The translations under genes were made by a program, and so were the position numbers. A stretch of DNA of 64,000 nucleotides, taken from assembly GCA_034432635.1 (NCBI GenBank), contig DAOUBK010000075.1, positions 1-64,000 on the forward strand, in the 5' to 3' direction. This DNA is from Roseiflexus sp034432635 (GTDB lineage Bacteria; Chloroflexota; Chloroflexia; Chloroflexales; Roseiflexaceae). The notes beneath the pieces were generated by a model. It was not told where the DNA came from, did not search any database, and saw only the letters and a list, made by a program, of their open reading frames with translations. Shown here one piece after another: positions 8,836-17,863 of the stretch (position 1 is its first letter; each line of letters opens with the position of its first letter).

Positions 8836-9596
8836 AGCGCCTCCGCCGCAAGATGTGCGCGCTGCGTTGTGATCACAGTCCATCACCAACCCGCATCGCA
8901 GTTGCTCATCGTCCCGGAAACCGGTGCATTGCAGGATGCGCATATCCTGGTCGTGTCGCAGGGCTTCACAGGATCAAGCGTCACACTGCCTCCGCTGCTT
9001 CAGCGATGGTCATCTGGGTGAACCGGATCCGTGCCGCGTCAGGAATGCTTTTGTGCATCCTGCATGGTTGCCCCAGGGTAAATGACACCAGGGCTTTGAG
9101 ACTGAAAATCTGGTAGCGATTGACCGGTTTCCGCTTCTGCTTGCGAAATCGCTACGCGGCTGGCAATCCGCTCATGCATATGCGTCAGCGCCCCGTTGCG
9201 GCGTCTCATCCCATTGCTGTGCATTCCTGGTGGCATCCTTTCGTTACCAGACGCGCTTCAGATTGGCTTCGTCACGCCGGTAGAAGCGTGGATTCGCAAT
9301 CTTCTCGCCGTTCGAGAGGTCGGCAACGGAGTTCGTCTGGTTTCGCTCTACCTAAGAGAATGCCACTCTTGCTCCCGGACGTTCCTGGATCTTGTGGGCA
9401 TCTCATTGTACAGCCAGCAGCATGCCTGTGACGTTCGAGGATGCAGCGCACTCCGTTCGTCGGATGGATGCGATCGTTGTTCTCCCCGCAATGCCCTTTC
9501 ATGTGCAACAGCGCATCGGACCCTAACGTTTCTTAAACCGCGCATGATATTGCGGCGATACGCGCATGACAGTTGCTGAGAACGCATAGTGCCCGA
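8836..9596. other. Long intergenic region without a supportable gene
   Basis: About 760 bases. Open frames occur (for example near 9196-9579 on the plus strand) but none has a recognisable family or ribosome-binding site. It ends in the heptanucleotide repeat at 9597. Confidence 0.4.
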
Positions 9597-9648
9597 CGTT
9601 CAACGTCCAACGTTCAACGTTCAACGTTCAACGTTCAACGTTTCAACG
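9597..9648. repeat. Heptanucleotide tandem repeat, unit CGTTCAA
   Basis: Seven consecutive units: CGTTCAA, CGTCCAA, four times CGTTCAA, then an 8-nt variant CGTTTCAA. The run covers the TGA stop of the minus-strand glycosyltransferase (9643-9645). Confidence 0.9.
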
Positions 9649-10932
9649 CTCACCACTGATAGACTGCTTCGAGTGGTAGACTGCTTCGAGGCGCGGGATA
9701 ATCGCTTCCCAGTCGTACTCTGCACATGCCAGTCGCCGCGCGGCAGCGCCAAGTGTGCGCCCAAACGTCGGATCATCCAGCAGGTGCACAACGGCATCGG
9801 CGAACTGCTGCGGTGTGTCTGCCAGCAGGCAGTGGACGCCATCGCGCAACCTGGCGATCCCTTCAATTCCCAGTGATGTGCTGACAACCGGCGCTTCGAG
9901 TGCGAATGCTTCGAGCACTTTCAGGCGTATGCCGCCACCGATGCGCATGGGCACAACGTACACTGCAGCGCCGGCTAGGAACGGGCGCACATCGCTTACT
10001 TCGCCGGTCAGGATGAGGCGTCCCTGTTCGGCGAGACGACGCACGACCGGCGCGGGCCGTCGCCCGACGACGAGAAACCGGGTTTCGGGGCGTCTGGCGT
10101 GAATGTGGGGCAGGACTGCTTCGATGAACCACACAAGCGCGTCGATGTTAGGGCGAAAATCGAGCGTTCCGCTGAACGCTATCACCGGCGCCGCATACGC
10201 CAGTGGCGCTCGATGGTCGCTCATGAGCGTCTCCCGGCAAAAGAATGCAGTGTCCACGCCGTTCGGCGCCACTGAGTGGCACGTTCCGCCAAGGCGTTCC
10301 AGCGCCCTGCGATCCTCCTCTGAAACGACGATGACGACATCGCACATTCGCAGGATGCGGCGTTCGTAACGCGCCAGTTTGATCCACTGGAACAGCGAAT
10401 AGACGCCGCCTGCACCGCGACGCACCGGGTCGGCGAGGGTGAATGCAGCGCGCAGATCGGTGATCGCTGCGCGCTTTTGCAGCACATATTCGGCGTTGAA
10501 CTGATCGAGCGCCAGCACCGGTCGATGAGAGATTGACGATGATGCCCTGGCGTGGTGCACCAGATCGACGAGGTACGATGCCATCTCGATGCTCTCTGCC
10601 TGGACGACGTCGAAATGTTCGCGCGCAACCAGGTCGCAGAGAACGGCGCGGAAGGCAGGCGATGCGTTGCGTAGCGCCATATCGGGGAGCGGCGATGCCA
10701 GAGTCGTCCACGCACGTCTGAGCAACGGTCGTGGTGCAGGACCGTGCACCGTGATCACGCGACACAGGTCGCGTAATGGCATAAGCGCCTGCTCTGCCGC
10801 GGCATCGGGCACAAAGGTGAGGCATGTCAGGGTATGGCGCTGCGCCAAACCGCGAATGATCTGGTACATACGCATCGCACCGCCGCCACGCGGGGGGTAG
10901 GGCGGATACGGCGAGAGCAGCAGAATCTTCAT
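9643..10932 (-). CDS. Glycosyltransferase, family 4 (GT-B fold)
   Basis: Transfers a sugar from an activated donor. The N-terminal acceptor domain opens with MKILLLSPYPPYPPRGGGAM, with the usual Gly-rich loop after the first strand. The C-terminal donor domain has VAPNGVDTAFF, then PVIAFSGTLDFRPNIDAL, and the EX7E-type block around LEAFALEAPVVSTSLGIEGI. At 429 residues it is normal for GT4. It is 8 nt downstream of dgkA on the same strand, so possibly part of an envelope operon. The last codons and stop lie inside a heptanucleotide repeat, suggesting the repeat expanded into or created this C-terminus. Acceptor unknown. Confidence 0.87.
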   Translation of the reverse strand: MKILLLSPYPPYPPRGGGAMRMYQIIRGLAQRHTLTCLTFVPDAAAEQALMPLRDLCRVITVHGPAPRPLLRRAWTTLASPLPDMALRNASPAFRAVLCDLVAREHFDVVQAESIEMASYLVDLVHHARASSSISHRPVLALDQFNAEYVLQKRAAITDLRAAFTLADPVRRGAGGVYSLFQWIKLARYERRILRMCDVVIVVSEEDRRALERLGGTCHSVAPNGVDTAFFCRETLMSDHRAPLAYAAPVIAFSGTLDFRPNIDALVWFIEAVLPHIHARRPETRFLVVGRRPAPVVRRLAEQGRLILTGEVSDVRPFLAGAAVYVVPMRIGGGIRLKVLEAFALEAPVVSTSLGIEGIARLRDGVHCLLADTPQQFADAVVHLLDDPTFGRTLGAAARRLACAEYDWEAIIPRLEAVYHSKQSISGER

Positions 10933-10940
10933 GCTTCCGC

Positions 10941-11426
10941 TCAGAGCGCACCTATCACCCAGGGTGCGGCAAGCGCCCAGAGACGTGGCAGGAAGACGAT
11001 CAACCCGACCACAACGGCGCCAATAGCGGTCAGTAGCACCGTACCGGCAGCCACATCCTTGGCGATTTTGGCAAGCGGGTGAAAGCCAGGCGTCACCAGA
11101 TCAACGACTGCCTCGACAGCAGTATTCACCCCTTCAGCCGCCAGCACCAGCGTGATAGTCAGTGCCAGCGCCAGCCACTCGCCGCGTTCGATATTGAAGA
11201 GAAAACCAAGGATGATCGCCACGCTGCCGACCGCCACGTGGATCTGTGCATTCCCCTGGGTGCGCAACAGATGCCCGATTCCTGCAAAAGCGAACGGAAA
11301 CGATCGCAGGCGCTTATGCACCCAGTGAACCGTCTGATGGCGCCGTACCGCCTCGGCGTGCAGGTGAGCAGAGCGATAATCAACGACAATTGGGCGATTA
11401 GTCGAGGATTGGTGATTGGTTGCCAT
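10941..11426 (-). CDS. dgkA: Diacylglycerol/undecaprenol kinase family protein
   Basis: Small membrane kinase that phosphorylates diacylglycerol or, in most Gram-positive relatives, undecaprenol. The signature AAEGVNTAVEAVVDLV is present, preceded by the first helix SFPFAFAGIGHLLRTQGNAQIH and followed by AKDVAAGTVLLTAIGAVVVG. Three membrane segments. An N-terminal extension of about 40 residues precedes the usual opening. The ATG at 11426 has GAGGAG 6 nt upstream. It lies 2 nt after the ybeY stop, as in many bacteria where ybeY, pgpH and dgkA cluster. Together with uppP nearby it would serve the lipid-carrier pool (inference). Confidence 0.9.
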   Translation of the reverse strand: MATNHQSSTNRPIVVDYRSAHLHAEAVRRHQTVHWVHKRLRSFPFAFAGIGHLLRTQGNAQIHVAVGSVAIILGFLFNIERGEWLALALTITLVLAAEGVNTAVEAVVDLVTPGFHPLAKIAKDVAAGTVLLTAIGAVVVGLIVFLPRLWALAAPWVIGAL

Positions 11427-11428
11427 GA

Positions 11429-11920
11429 TCACTCCTCACGGCTCAAGCCAAGCGCGCGCAGGATCTCCTCCTCACGTGCGCGCATGCTGGCTTCGTCGGC
11501 TGGACTGCGTTCGTGATCGTAACCCAGGAGGTGCAGCACACCGTGTACCACCAGAAAAGCAAGTTCGCGTTCGCGCGAATGACCATACTCTGCTGCCTGG
11601 GCAACAACCCGTTCCCACGAGATGGCAATATCTCCCAGATAGCGCGGCGCCTCAGGAGGACGAACAAATGCGCTGCTGTCGTCCACCTCGGCAAAGGAAA
11701 GCACATCGGTTGGTGCATCGACGCCGCGGTATGCCTGATTCAGCCGTTGCAACTCAGCGTCGTCGCTGATCAGGATGCCAACTTCCACTGCTTCGGCAAC
11801 CAGTTCCATGCGCAGTGTGTGTTCGACTGCCTGTTCGATCAGGGCGCTATTGACATACGCTGCATACTGCGGAATAACCTGAATATCGACTGTGCTATCA
11901 GAGTCGCTCATAACGAACAC
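11429..11920 (-). CDS. ybeY: Endoribonuclease YbeY
   Basis: Single-strand RNase involved in 16S rRNA 3' end maturation and ribosome quality control. The zinc triad HGVLHLLGYDHE is exact near residue 131, with the usual Asp/Glu-rich preamble (VDAPTDVLSFAEVD). 163 residues. The start at 11920 is supported by the promoter at 11950-11977 just upstream; an ATG three codons later is possible. Its stop is 2 nt before dgkA, so the two are co-transcribed. Confidence 0.95.
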   Translation of the reverse strand: MFVMSDSDSTVDIQVIPQYAAYVNSALIEQAVEHTLRMELVAEAVEVGILISDDAELQRLNQAYRGVDAPTDVLSFAEVDDSSAFVRPPEAPRYLGDIAISWERVVAQAAEYGHSRERELAFLVVHGVLHLLGYDHERSPADEASMRAREEEILRALGLSREE

Positions 11921-11949
11921 ATACCTGGCTCGCCGGCAAAAACAACGCT

Positions 11950-11977
11950 ATTGTAGCGCAGAGTCGCCGGGGTGCAA
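11950..11977 (-). promoter_or_regulatory. Predicted promoter of ybeY-dgkA
   Basis: On the minus strand TTGCAC (11977-11972), a 16-bp spacer and TACAAT (11955-11950). The transcript would start about 23 nt before the ybeY ATG. Confidence 0.55.
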
Positions 11978-12044
11978 GCATCAAGTCCTTTCGCATACGA
12001 TCTATTCTAGAGTGTATGATGCCATGCTCTCTTGTGCGATCGAC

Positions 12045-14249
12045 TCACGACTGCCAACCGGATGATGCAACAGTTGTGCCCGGCGTATAGTCGACTCGCG
12101 GATGATAGATGCCCTGGAGCGTGGTGATGAATGCCTGGCGAATACGCGCCAGATCGCTCAGCGTCAGCGGGCATTCATCGAGTTGACCGTTCCGTACTCG
12201 TTCATCGATGATGGCAGTCACCAGTTCTTCGATGGTCTTCCCCTGTTCACGCGCCCGGGCATCGCCATTATTGCCTTCACGGTTGGAAATCACGCTTCCA
12301 GCCTGAAATTTTGAGCGCACCGTTGCTTCGACGGTATCGGCAAGCATCATGATCCCCTGTTCACGGGTGCGCGGGCGCGGACCGGGGTAGCGATAATCCT
12401 CGATGTTGACCGTATCGTGCTGCTGGAGCGCGCGCTGGTAGAAATATTTGATGACACTCGTGCCGTGATGGGTATCGATAAAATCGATGATCTGCGATGG
12501 CAGACCGGCAGCGATTGCCATCTTGCGCCCCTCACGCACATGGTCGGCGATGATCTGCGCGCTGGTCAGCGGATCGAGGTCATCGTGGACATTCTCGCGG
12601 TCAATCTGATTGTCAGTGAAGAAAAATGGGCGGATGGTTTTTCCGATATCGTGGTAGTACGATGCAACCCGGAGCAGAAGGGCATCGGCGCCAATCGCCT
12701 CGGCAGCGCTTTCCGCCAGATTGCCAACCGCAACGCTGTGGTAATAGGTTCCAGGCGCTTCGCGGATCAGGCGACGCAGCAGTGGTTGCGCCGGATGCGC
12801 CAGTTCCATCAGACGGAGCGGCGTCACAATACCGGCGAGTTGTCCGGTCAGGTTGTACAGCCCCAGCGCCAGAATGGCTGAGAGCGCGCCGTTGATCCCG
12901 CTGACCGCCAGGATTGCCATCGCCTGATCCAGGGCTGGCAATGTACTGCTGATCAGATGAAAAGCAAATTGAGTCAGAGCTGTGATGAAAAAAATTGCCA
13001 TGCCGCTGATGAAGAACAGCAGCGAGCGTTCCCCGCGCCCGATCAGAAATGCTCCGGCAATGCTTCCCAGAAAGAGGATCAGAGCGGTCGCCAGTTGCTT
13101 ATCGCTCAAACTGGCGATGATGACGCTCAGTATTCCCGCGCTTATGAGCGATAGTCCGACGTCGAACAGGGCTGCCAGCAGTAGCGCGATCAACGCCAGC
13201 GGGAACGCATATGTCCACTGAATGCCAAATGGAACGACCAGTCGTGCAGCAATGACTGTCAATGCCATCAGGCTGAAAACCAGCAGCAGTGGTCGGGTTT
13301 CTTTGAGCGTCTCATGTTGAACGACTGTGACATATGCGCCAAAGATACCCGCAATCAGCAATGCCACCAGCGCTTTGCCTCCCAGCGCCATCCAGTTGGT
13401 TTTTGTTCGCAGCGCGCCTAGCGCTTCGAGTTTCTCCAGCACATCGGGAGTCACCACATCACCCTGGCGCACGATGCTTTCACCCTCCAGAATCCGGACG
13501 GTCACCGGGCGCACCGCCTCACGGACTTCCTGTTTGCGGCGTTGCGTTGCTTCTTCGTCGATGAACTGGTTGGTTTTCAGAAACGAACCGCTGAACAGTG
13601 CAATCAACTCTGCCTGTTCCTCCGTTTCCGCCTGGAGCGAAGCCCAATACGGCAGCGAGAACGAGCGCAGTTCGTCGATCTTCTGGTCGTTGAGCATGTA
13701 TCGGTTTTCGCTCAGCGCCCGGTCGTACAGTTCAAGCGCGAGGGAGCTGATCAACGCCCACGACTCGTCTGTCTGACGAGCAATGGCGCTTGCCAGTTCG
13801 GGTGAGATGATCAGCGTACTGTTCGGCAGACTGGTCAGGCGTTCGCGTTCCTGCGCTTTGGTCAGTGTGGGATCGTTCCGGATCTGTGTGATGGTCTGCA
13901 GCAGGTTCTTGAGTTCGGTGCGCCGCTGAATGGGGATGCCCATATCGCGCGAGTAGACGACTGTATCGGCGGAACTCTCGGCGCGTGCACGTTCCTGCTC
14001 GGTGCGCCACTCGCTCACATAGGTGACGGTGCGATCCGCGTGAATATCGCGTGGACTCGGTCGCCCGAGTTGAAGGTCTGGGGCAACAACCGGTTGCCAC
14101 GCCAGCGCCAACCAGATAACCAGCGCAAGCCCCAGGCTTAACCCGACTGTCAGGCGTCGCCAGGTGCGTTCCGCCACGTGTTGCGTCGATCCATCCCCAG
14201 GCGATGCCGGTTGGTCGGTCGATCGTTGAAACCAGCGTACCATGTTCAT
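12045..14249 (-). CDS. pgpH: 7TM-HD phosphohydrolase (PgpH/YqfF)
   Basis: Membrane c-di-AMP phosphodiesterase family (family knowledge). The order of domains is a first membrane helix (residues 33-51), an extracellular 7TMR-HDED region to about residue 300, seven membrane segments to about residue 500, then a cytosolic HD domain with HSVAVGNLAESAAEAI, the metal site SYYHDIGKT and the later IDTHHGTSVIKYFYQRA. 734 residues is typical. The neighbours gmk, yqeY, ybeY and dgkA fit the conserved phoH-yqfF-ybeY-dgkA arrangement. Substrate assignment rests on family, not on context. Confidence 0.92.
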   Translation of the reverse strand: MNMVRWFQRSTDQPASPGDGSTQHVAERTWRRLTVGLSLGLALVIWLALAWQPVVAPDLQLGRPSPRDIHADRTVTYVSEWRTEQERARAESSADTVVYSRDMGIPIQRRTELKNLLQTITQIRNDPTLTKAQERERLTSLPNSTLIISPELASAIARQTDESWALISSLALELYDRALSENRYMLNDQKIDELRSFSLPYWASLQAETEEQAELIALFSGSFLKTNQFIDEEATQRRKQEVREAVRPVTVRILEGESIVRQGDVVTPDVLEKLEALGALRTKTNWMALGGKALVALLIAGIFGAYVTVVQHETLKETRPLLLVFSLMALTVIAARLVVPFGIQWTYAFPLALIALLLAALFDVGLSLISAGILSVIIASLSDKQLATALILFLGSIAGAFLIGRGERSLLFFISGMAIFFITALTQFAFHLISSTLPALDQAMAILAVSGINGALSAILALGLYNLTGQLAGIVTPLRLMELAHPAQPLLRRLIREAPGTYYHSVAVGNLAESAAEAIGADALLLRVASYYHDIGKTIRPFFFTDNQIDRENVHDDLDPLTSAQIIADHVREGRKMAIAAGLPSQIIDFIDTHHGTSVIKYFYQRALQQHDTVNIEDYRYPGPRPRTREQGIMMLADTVEATVRSKFQAGSVISNREGNNGDARAREQGKTIEELVTAIIDERVRNGQLDECPLTLSDLARIRQAFITTLQGIYHPRVDYTPGTTVASSGWQS

Positions 14250-14276
14250 GGTAAACCTGCGCGCGTCGGTGTCTGG

Positions 14277-14798
14277 TTACTGCGTCTGGCTCAGGAGTTC
14301 ACGCGCAACCTGGTTGATCAGGCGCCTATCGGCGCGCCCTTTGAGACGCTGCATCAGCACCGGCATGACCTTGCTCATATCGGCGGGCCCGGTTGCGCCA
14401 ATCTCTGCGATGATCGCCTGTACCATAGGACGCAACTCTACTGCCGAAAGTTGCTGTGGCAGGTACGACTGAAGGATAGCCGCTTCTGCTTCTTCTTTTT
14501 CTGCCAGATCGAGACGCCCGCCTTTGCGGTAGAGTTCGGCGGCTTCGCGGCGGCGCTTGACCTCCTTCGCCAGCGTTTCCTGCTCTGCTGTCTCGGTCAG
14601 CGTCCTGTCGCGGTCGATAGCCGCCAGCGCCGCAGCATCAGCCGACTCGCCCCCGGCTGCATCGAAGGCAGCCTTCACCTGTGCCATTTGCGCCTTCTTC
14701 AAGGCGTCGATTGCCATCCGGATTGTATCCACGCGCAATCGGTCGCCGCTCTTCAGGGCTGTTTTGAGATCGTTTTGCAATCGTTCGAGCAGTGCCAT
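14277..14798 (-). CDS. yqeY: GatB/YqeY domain protein
   Basis: A small protein resembling the C-terminal tail domain of GatB, thought to bind tRNA. Signature pieces: MALLERLQNDLKTALKSGD at the start, the central KEVKRRREAAELYRKGGR, and AEIGATGPADMSKVMPVLM near the end. An insertion of about 25 Ala-rich residues (FDAAGGESADAAALAAI) lies between the first and second helices, compared with the usual 148-residue proteins. The ATG at 14798 has GGAGA 7 nt upstream; an ATG two codons earlier is too close to that site. It lies between gmk and pgpH with 27-33 nt gaps. Confidence 0.92.
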   Translation of the reverse strand: MALLERLQNDLKTALKSGDRLRVDTIRMAIDALKKAQMAQVKAAFDAAGGESADAAALAAIDRDRTLTETAEQETLAKEVKRRREAAELYRKGGRLDLAEKEEAEAAILQSYLPQQLSAVELRPMVQAIIAEIGATGPADMSKVMPVLMQRLKGRADRRLINQVARELLSQTQ

Positions 14799-14831
14799 GG
14801 CCATTCTCCACCGTATCGGCGTGTTCTGATC

Positions 14832-15464
14832 CTACAGCGCAATGCGCCGTGGATGCACACGCAATTTTTCCGCCATAACAATCGCCTGAATCTGCACCAC
14901 TGCTTCATCCAGACGGTCGGCACGGTTGATCACGATATAATCGAACGCTTCGATCGCCTCCATTTCGCGTTGCGCCACACTCAGGCGGCGGTCAATCTCC
15001 GCGCTGCTCTCCGTGCAGCGCTGTTCGAGGCGTGTGCGGAGTTCGTCCATACTGCCCGGCGCCACGAAGATCAGCACCGAGTCGGGTGCCAGGCGGCGAA
15101 CCGTTGCAGCGCCCTGGACATCGAGCCGCAGGACGACATCACGCCCTGAAGCCAGCGCATCACGCACCTCGAACGCCGGAATACCTTTGTAATGGCCGTA
15201 GACCCGCGCCCACTCGATCAACTCGCCCTGACTGATCATCTCACGGAACCGCTCGGTGGTGACAAAATGGTAATCGTAGCCGTTCCGTTCTCCCTCGCGC
15301 ATTGGACGGTCGGTGGCGGTAATCACAAAATGGAACGGTACCTCGAGTTCACGCATCCGGTTCAGAATGGAATCTTTTCCGACGCCAGACGGACCGGAGA
15401 TGACGATCAGGAGCGGGTACGCTGGCAGACCGTCGAGTAACGGATTGCGATCAACGACAGGCAT
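14832..15464 (-). CDS. gmk: Guanylate kinase
   Basis: Phosphorylates GMP to GDP. P-loop GPSGVGKDSILNRM; GMP-binding segment with TATDRPMREGERNGYDYHFVT; the R-x-E-type and lid residues follow. 210 residues, normal length. GGAGG lies directly upstream of the ATG. First gene of the gmk-yqeY-pgpH run; rqcH starts divergently 42 nt away, so the two promoters overlap in this short space. Confidence 0.96.
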   Translation of the reverse strand: MPVVDRNPLLDGLPAYPLLIVISGPSGVGKDSILNRMRELEVPFHFVITATDRPMREGERNGYDYHFVTTERFREMISQGELIEWARVYGHYKGIPAFEVRDALASGRDVVLRLDVQGAATVRRLAPDSVLIFVAPGSMDELRTRLEQRCTESSAEIDRRLSVAQREMEAIEAFDYIVINRADRLDEAVVQIQAIVMAEKLRVHPRRIAL

Positions 15465-15490
15465 ATTCCTCCTTTGGCGTGGCTGCGTGC

Positions 15491-15496
15491 TATAAT
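15491..15496 (+). promoter_or_regulatory. -10 box TATAAT close to the rqcH start
   Basis: A perfect TATAAT ends 10 nt before the ATG at 15507. No convincing -35 is placed 16-18 nt upstream. If used, the transcript would be leaderless or nearly so, and no Shine-Dalgarno is present. Confidence 0.45.
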
Positions 15497-15506
15497 CGTG
15501 CGTGCC

Positions 15507-17261
15507 ATGTATTTCGATGCTCTGACTCTTGCCGCCGTTGTCGATGAGTTACGCACCACTCTGGTTGGTGGTCGTGTTCAGCGTGTCCTGCTGCCGGGAG
15601 AGTTGAGCGTCGCTCTCGAAATCTATGCCGGTCGGCGCTATTATCTCGTACTTTCCGCCCATCCGCAATTTGCGCGCGTGCACCTCAGCCCGGTACGCAT
15701 CTCGCGCGGCACAGAGGCGACGCCGCCATTGTTGCTGTTGTTGCGCAAGTATGTCAATCGTGGCCGGATCACTGCTATCGAGCAGCCAGATCTGGAGCGT
15801 GTGTTGCTGCTAAGTATAGCCAAACGACCTCTCCAGCGCAACTCTGATGATGAACCCGAACTCGATGGTGATGATGAGGAACAACCGGAGCACACCTCGC
15901 CGGCAGATGAAACCCTCCGGTGCGAATTGATTGTCGAAATTATGGAACGGCGCAGCAATATCGTGCTGGTGGGCGACGATAACGTGATTCTGGCGGCAGC
16001 GCGGCACGTGACGCCACGTATGAGCCGGCGTCCGGTGTTGCCGCGTGAACTATACGAACTGCCGCCGCCTCAGTCCAGGCGCGATCCGCGTCAGGCGACG
16101 GCTATCGAGATGCGCGCTGCCGTGCCGGATGGTCAACCCGATCTGGCGCGGGCGCTGGTGAACGTCTATCGCGGGCTGTCGCCGCTTGCTGCACGTGAGG
16201 TGGTCTATCGTGCGATGGGGAGCACCGTTGTGCCAACCAGCGTTGACCTGCCGTGGGAAGCGCTCGCCGGTGCGTTGCGGCAGTTGTGGCAACCTCCATG
16301 GTCGCCGCACCTCGTGGTTGATAAGAGCGGACCGGTCGCATTCGCGCCATATGAACTGACCCATCTGCCGGGGGCGCGCGCCTGCCCATCGATGAGCGCT
16401 GCACTGGACGCATACTACGCTGCGCGCGAGCGTCTTACCGCCCATCATCAACGACGCGACGCTCTGCGTGAGCGGTTGAACGCCATGCGTGAGCGTCTGG
16501 AGCGGCAACGTTCTGCCCTTCGCGCCGAACTGGAGCGCGCTTTCGATCTTGAGCGGTTGCGCTGGGAAGGAGAAATGATCTTTGCGTTCCTGCACGAACT
16601 GGCGCCCGGACAGGATCATCTGGAGGTTGAGGGTCGACGAATTGCGCTCGATCCGCATCGGTCGCCGGTCGAGTGTGCGCAGGAGCGCTTCCGCGCCTAT
16701 GAGAAAGCCAAAGGTGCACTGGCCGGTGTTCCTGAACGACTGCGCGCCGTCGAGTTGCGTCTGGCAGGTCTCGATGAAACGCTGGCGCTGCTGGAACTGG
16801 CAGAAGGGCACGATGCTATCGAGACAATTGCACACGAAGCAGAAGCGGAAGGCTATCTCGGGCCTGAACCGACCGGGCGCTCCCGTAAGCGTCCTGCCCG
16901 TCCCATACCGCCGTTGCGCCTCGAGTCGAGCGATGGCATAACGATCTATGTTGGGCGCACCGCACAGCAGAATGAACATGTGACGTTTCGTCTCGGCGCA
17001 CCTGATGATCTCTGGCTACACGTGCGCGGTGCACCCAGTGCGCATGTGATCATCAAAGCCGGTCAGCGCGACGTTCCAGAGCGCACTGTCGAGGAAGCAG
17101 CGGCGCTGGCGGCGTACTACAGCAGCCAGCGTACCTCCGCCAGCGTCGAGGTTGAAATTGTACGGCGACGCCACGTGCGCAAAGTACGCGGCGGACCGCC
17201 GGGTCTGGTGACCTACCAGGCAGAGCGTGCAGTGCGGGTCGCGCCACGACCGCCGTGGTAG
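15507..17261 (+). CDS. rqcH: RqcH/Rqc2-like NFACT protein
   Basis: Ribosome quality-control factor that recruits tRNA-Ala to stalled large subunits and adds C-terminal Ala tails to the nascent chain (family knowledge); earlier annotated as fibronectin-binding protein. NFACT-N at the start (MYFDALTLAAVVDELR, then a DNA/RNA-like glycosylase fold), a helix-hairpin-helix region, a long coiled coil at about residues 310-460, and NFACT-R with DDLWLHVRGAPSAHVII near residue 500. 584 residues. The start at 15507 is chosen over an upstream ATG because it matches the family N-terminus and the -10 box lies in between. Clear hairpin terminator follows. Confidence 0.92.
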   Translation: MYFDALTLAAVVDELRTTLVGGRVQRVLLPGELSVALEIYAGRRYYLVLSAHPQFARVHLSPVRISRGTEATPPLLLLLRKYVNRGRITAIEQPDLERVLLLSIAKRPLQRNSDDEPELDGDDEEQPEHTSPADETLRCELIVEIMERRSNIVLVGDDNVILAAARHVTPRMSRRPVLPRELYELPPPQSRRDPRQATAIEMRAAVPDGQPDLARALVNVYRGLSPLAAREVVYRAMGSTVVPTSVDLPWEALAGALRQLWQPPWSPHLVVDKSGPVAFAPYELTHLPGARACPSMSAALDAYYAARERLTAHHQRRDALRERLNAMRERLERQRSALRAELERAFDLERLRWEGEMIFAFLHELAPGQDHLEVEGRRIALDPHRSPVECAQERFRAYEKAKGALAGVPERLRAVELRLAGLDETLALLELAEGHDAIETIAHEAEAEGYLGPEPTGRSRKRPARPIPPLRLESSDGITIYVGRTAQQNEHVTFRLGAPDDLWLHVRGAPSAHVIIKAGQRDVPERTVEEAAALAAYYSSQRTSASVEVEIVRRRHVRKVRGGPPGLVTYQAERAVRVAPRPPW

Positions 17262-17279
17262 GATGCGGGAGACAAGAAA

Positions 17280-17301
17280 GCGTCCGCGATACTGCGGACG
17301 C
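17280..17301. terminator. Hairpin between convergent rqcH and flp
   Basis: Arms GCGTCCGC and GCGGACGC around GATACT. It lies between two convergent genes and may serve both. On the plus strand an A-rich run follows about 7 nt later. Confidence 0.65.
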
Positions 17302-17345
17302 CGGAGAACAAAAAGAACAATTGCGCAATGACAATCACACCCGCC

Positions 17346-17576
17346 TTACGAGGAGGGCCAGCGATCCAGAATACGTTGATACCACAAACCGCTGACAGTT
17401 TGCCCCATGACCGCCACAATACCGATCACAACCAGAGCGATGAGCGCCAGCAACAGCGAGTATTCCACTAGTCCCTGCCCTTCATTGCGCAGAAGACGCC
17501 AGGTGTGTACGCGTGCCACGACCCGGCAGAGCACATCATCGGTAGCAGTGTACCATGACGAGAGCTGCCGTTCCAT
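17346..17576 (-). CDS. Flp-type pilin precursor
   Basis: Small type IVb pilin. The prepilin cleavage region is EGQG followed by LVEYSLLLALIALVVIGIV, with cleavage predicted after Gly35 and the conserved Glu at mature position 3 (Flp family normally has Glu5; the register should be checked). The leader is long, about 35 residues with several basic residues. GGAGGTGAG precedes the ATG. No tad assembly genes are nearby, so it is an orphan here; they would have to be elsewhere in the genome. 76 residues. Confidence 0.8.
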   Translation of the reverse strand: MERQLSSWYTATDDVLCRVVARVHTWRLLRNEGQGLVEYSLLLALIALVVIGIVAVMGQTVSGLWYQRILDRWPSS

Positions 17577-17845
17577 ACGTTCTCACCTCCTTTACCGCCA
17601 TGCATAGTCTGATGTTCGAGGTACTGACAGCGGGTGGTCACCAATGAGCAAGAACATGCGCCGCTGACATGAGAACTGCGGACGCCGCCACCGACGGCAC
17701 ACCCTGTCGTTAAGATTATATCAACCCCTGCAATAGCCCGACAGTACCGCCAGCACCGGTACCATCGTCGGTGGTATGCCGAATGGTCGTTGTGATCCGA
17801 TGTGCATTTCGAGCTTACAGAAATATCACCTGTAACCGTTCTCCG

Positions 17846-17851
17846 TATAAT
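17846..17851 (+). promoter_or_regulatory. -10 box TATAAT of the carboxylase operon
   Basis: TATAAT ends 12 nt before the ATG at 17864. No clear -35 and no Shine-Dalgarno, so a near-leaderless transcript is possible. Confidence 0.4.
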
Positions 17852-17863
17852 AGAGCCGTTTCT

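Noticed and set aside
9196..9579. 127-codon plus-strand frame
   Set aside because: No family or ribosome-binding site; likely non-coding.
9597..9648. CRISPR array
   Set aside because: Units are only 7 nt with no spacers.
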